Positions 4,616 through 5,129 of a DNA stretch of 5,129 bases are shown in pieces; within the stretch, counting starts at the first letter, position 1, and every line of letters begins with the position of its first letter. The DNA lies in contig JAITEY010000228.1 of NCBI GenBank assembly GCA_031281815.1, forward strand, positions 1 to 5,129, read 5' to 3'. The stretch comes from Desulfovibrio sp. GTDB taxonomy: Bacteria; Desulfobacterota; Desulfovibrionia; Desulfovibrionales; Desulfovibrionaceae. The notes under the pieces were generated by a model. That model was not told where the DNA came from. It saw only the letters and a program-made list of their open reading frames with translations, and ran no database searches. A program made the translations under genes and the position numbers.

Positions 4616-5129
4616 TCAACGTTTTTTGATCAGTTCTTCGGCCAACTGTTGCGGAACGCGCTCATAGTGGTGGAACTGCATGGTAAAGGTGGCGCGCCCC
4701 TGGGTGCGCGAACGCAGGTCCGTGGCGTAGCCGAACATTTCGGCCAAAGGCACAAGGGCGCGTACGCTCTGTGAGCCGGGCCGGCTTTCCATGCTCTGCA
4801 CCCGGCCGCGCCGGCTGTTCAGGTCGCCCATGACATCGCCCACATAGTCGTCGGGCGTGACCACTTCCACATCCATGACCGGCTCAAGCAGCAACGGTCC
4901 CGCCTTGCCCAGGGCTTCCTTGACGGCCATGGACCCGGCTATGTAAAAGGCCTGCTCCGAAGAATCCACGTCGTGGTATGAGCCGAACACCAGATTCACC
5001 TTGACGTCTACGGTCGGGAACCCGGCCAGAACACCGCTTTTCAGCGCGTCATGGATGCCCTTGTCCACAGGGGCAATGTATTCCTTGGGAATGACGCCGC
5101 CGGTGATGCGGTTGACAAACTCGTAGCCC
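4616..5129 (-). CDS. fusA: Elongation factor G, C-terminal 170 residues; 5' part lies outside the window
   Basis: EF-G is the GTPase that drives translocation of tRNA and mRNA on the ribosome and, with RRF, ribosome recycling. The frame runs from the right edge (first whole codon 5128-5126) to a TGA at 4618-4616. It covers the end of domain IV, with GYEFVNRITGGVIPKEYI and the ribosome-decoding-centre loop GSYHDVDSSEQAF, and then domain V, with LLEPVMDVEV, GDVMGDLNSRRG, PLAEMFGYATDLRS and TQGRATFTM. These match the E. coli EF-G C-terminus closely, so it is a canonical EF-G rather than a Tet(M)- or RF3-like relative. The GTPase domain is off the window (the family is about 690-705 residues). 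No tuf or rpsJ follows; instead the convergent degP-type gene does, so this is either a stand-alone or a second EF-G gene. The gene ends ELIKKR without the usual longer tail. Confidence 0.96.
   Translation of the reverse strand, partial: GYEFVNRITGGVIPKEYIAPVDKGIHDALKSGVLAGFPTVDVKVNLVFGSYHDVDSSEQAFYIAGSMAVKEALGKAGPLLLEPVMDVEVVTPDDYVGDVMGDLNSRRGRVQSMESRPGSQSVRALVPLAEMFGYATDLRSRTQGRATFTMQFHHYERVPQQLAEELIKKR

Overview
This is a GC-rich bacterial chromosomal window with six protein genes, none of which looks foreign. Gene content and protein style (a compact TsaC, a DegQ-like HtrA protease, a CPxC-starting Nudix protein, dense coding) suggest a Gram-negative proteobacterium, plausibly of the Desulfovibrionaceae. 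That placement is an impression from sequence style, not a computed result.

Layout from left to right: positions 1-2354 hold three minus-strand genes transcribed right to left: tsaC (threonylcarbamoyl-AMP synthase), a Nudix hydrolase, and the 5' part of glgA (glycogen synthase, cut by the left window edge). A 166-bp divergent intergenic region (2355-2520) separates them from the plus-strand genes rlmH (2521-2988, 23S rRNA pseudouridine-1915 methyltransferase) and a degP/degQ-type protease (3110-4555). A strong hairpin (4558-4601) lies between the protease gene and the convergent 3' end of fusA (elongation factor G, cut by the right edge). No stretch longer than about 170 bp lacks a gene.

Functional themes: tsaC and rlmH are divergent and both feed the translation apparatus (tRNA t6A and 23S rRNA modification), and fusA is a translation factor. 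The Nudix gene ends 39 bp before glgA, and its family includes ADP-sugar pyrophosphatases, so the pair may act on the ADP-glucose pool used for glycogen. The protease handles envelope protein quality control.

There is no mobile element, CRISPR array, RNA gene or defence system, and I do not see a new multi-gene system. The most interesting signals are non-coding: (i) the 5' leader of the Nudix-glgA transcript, which has a good promoter, an 8-bp inverted repeat interleaved with a C5/G5 pair (pseudoknot order), and a C/U-rich segment that could mask the ribosome binding site; (ii) two opposed promoters in the tsaC/rlmH intergenic region that share one -10 palindrome; and (iii) the long hairpin between degP and fusA with no clear U-tract. 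A 19-nt near-perfect out-of-frame direct repeat inside glgA is also worth noting.
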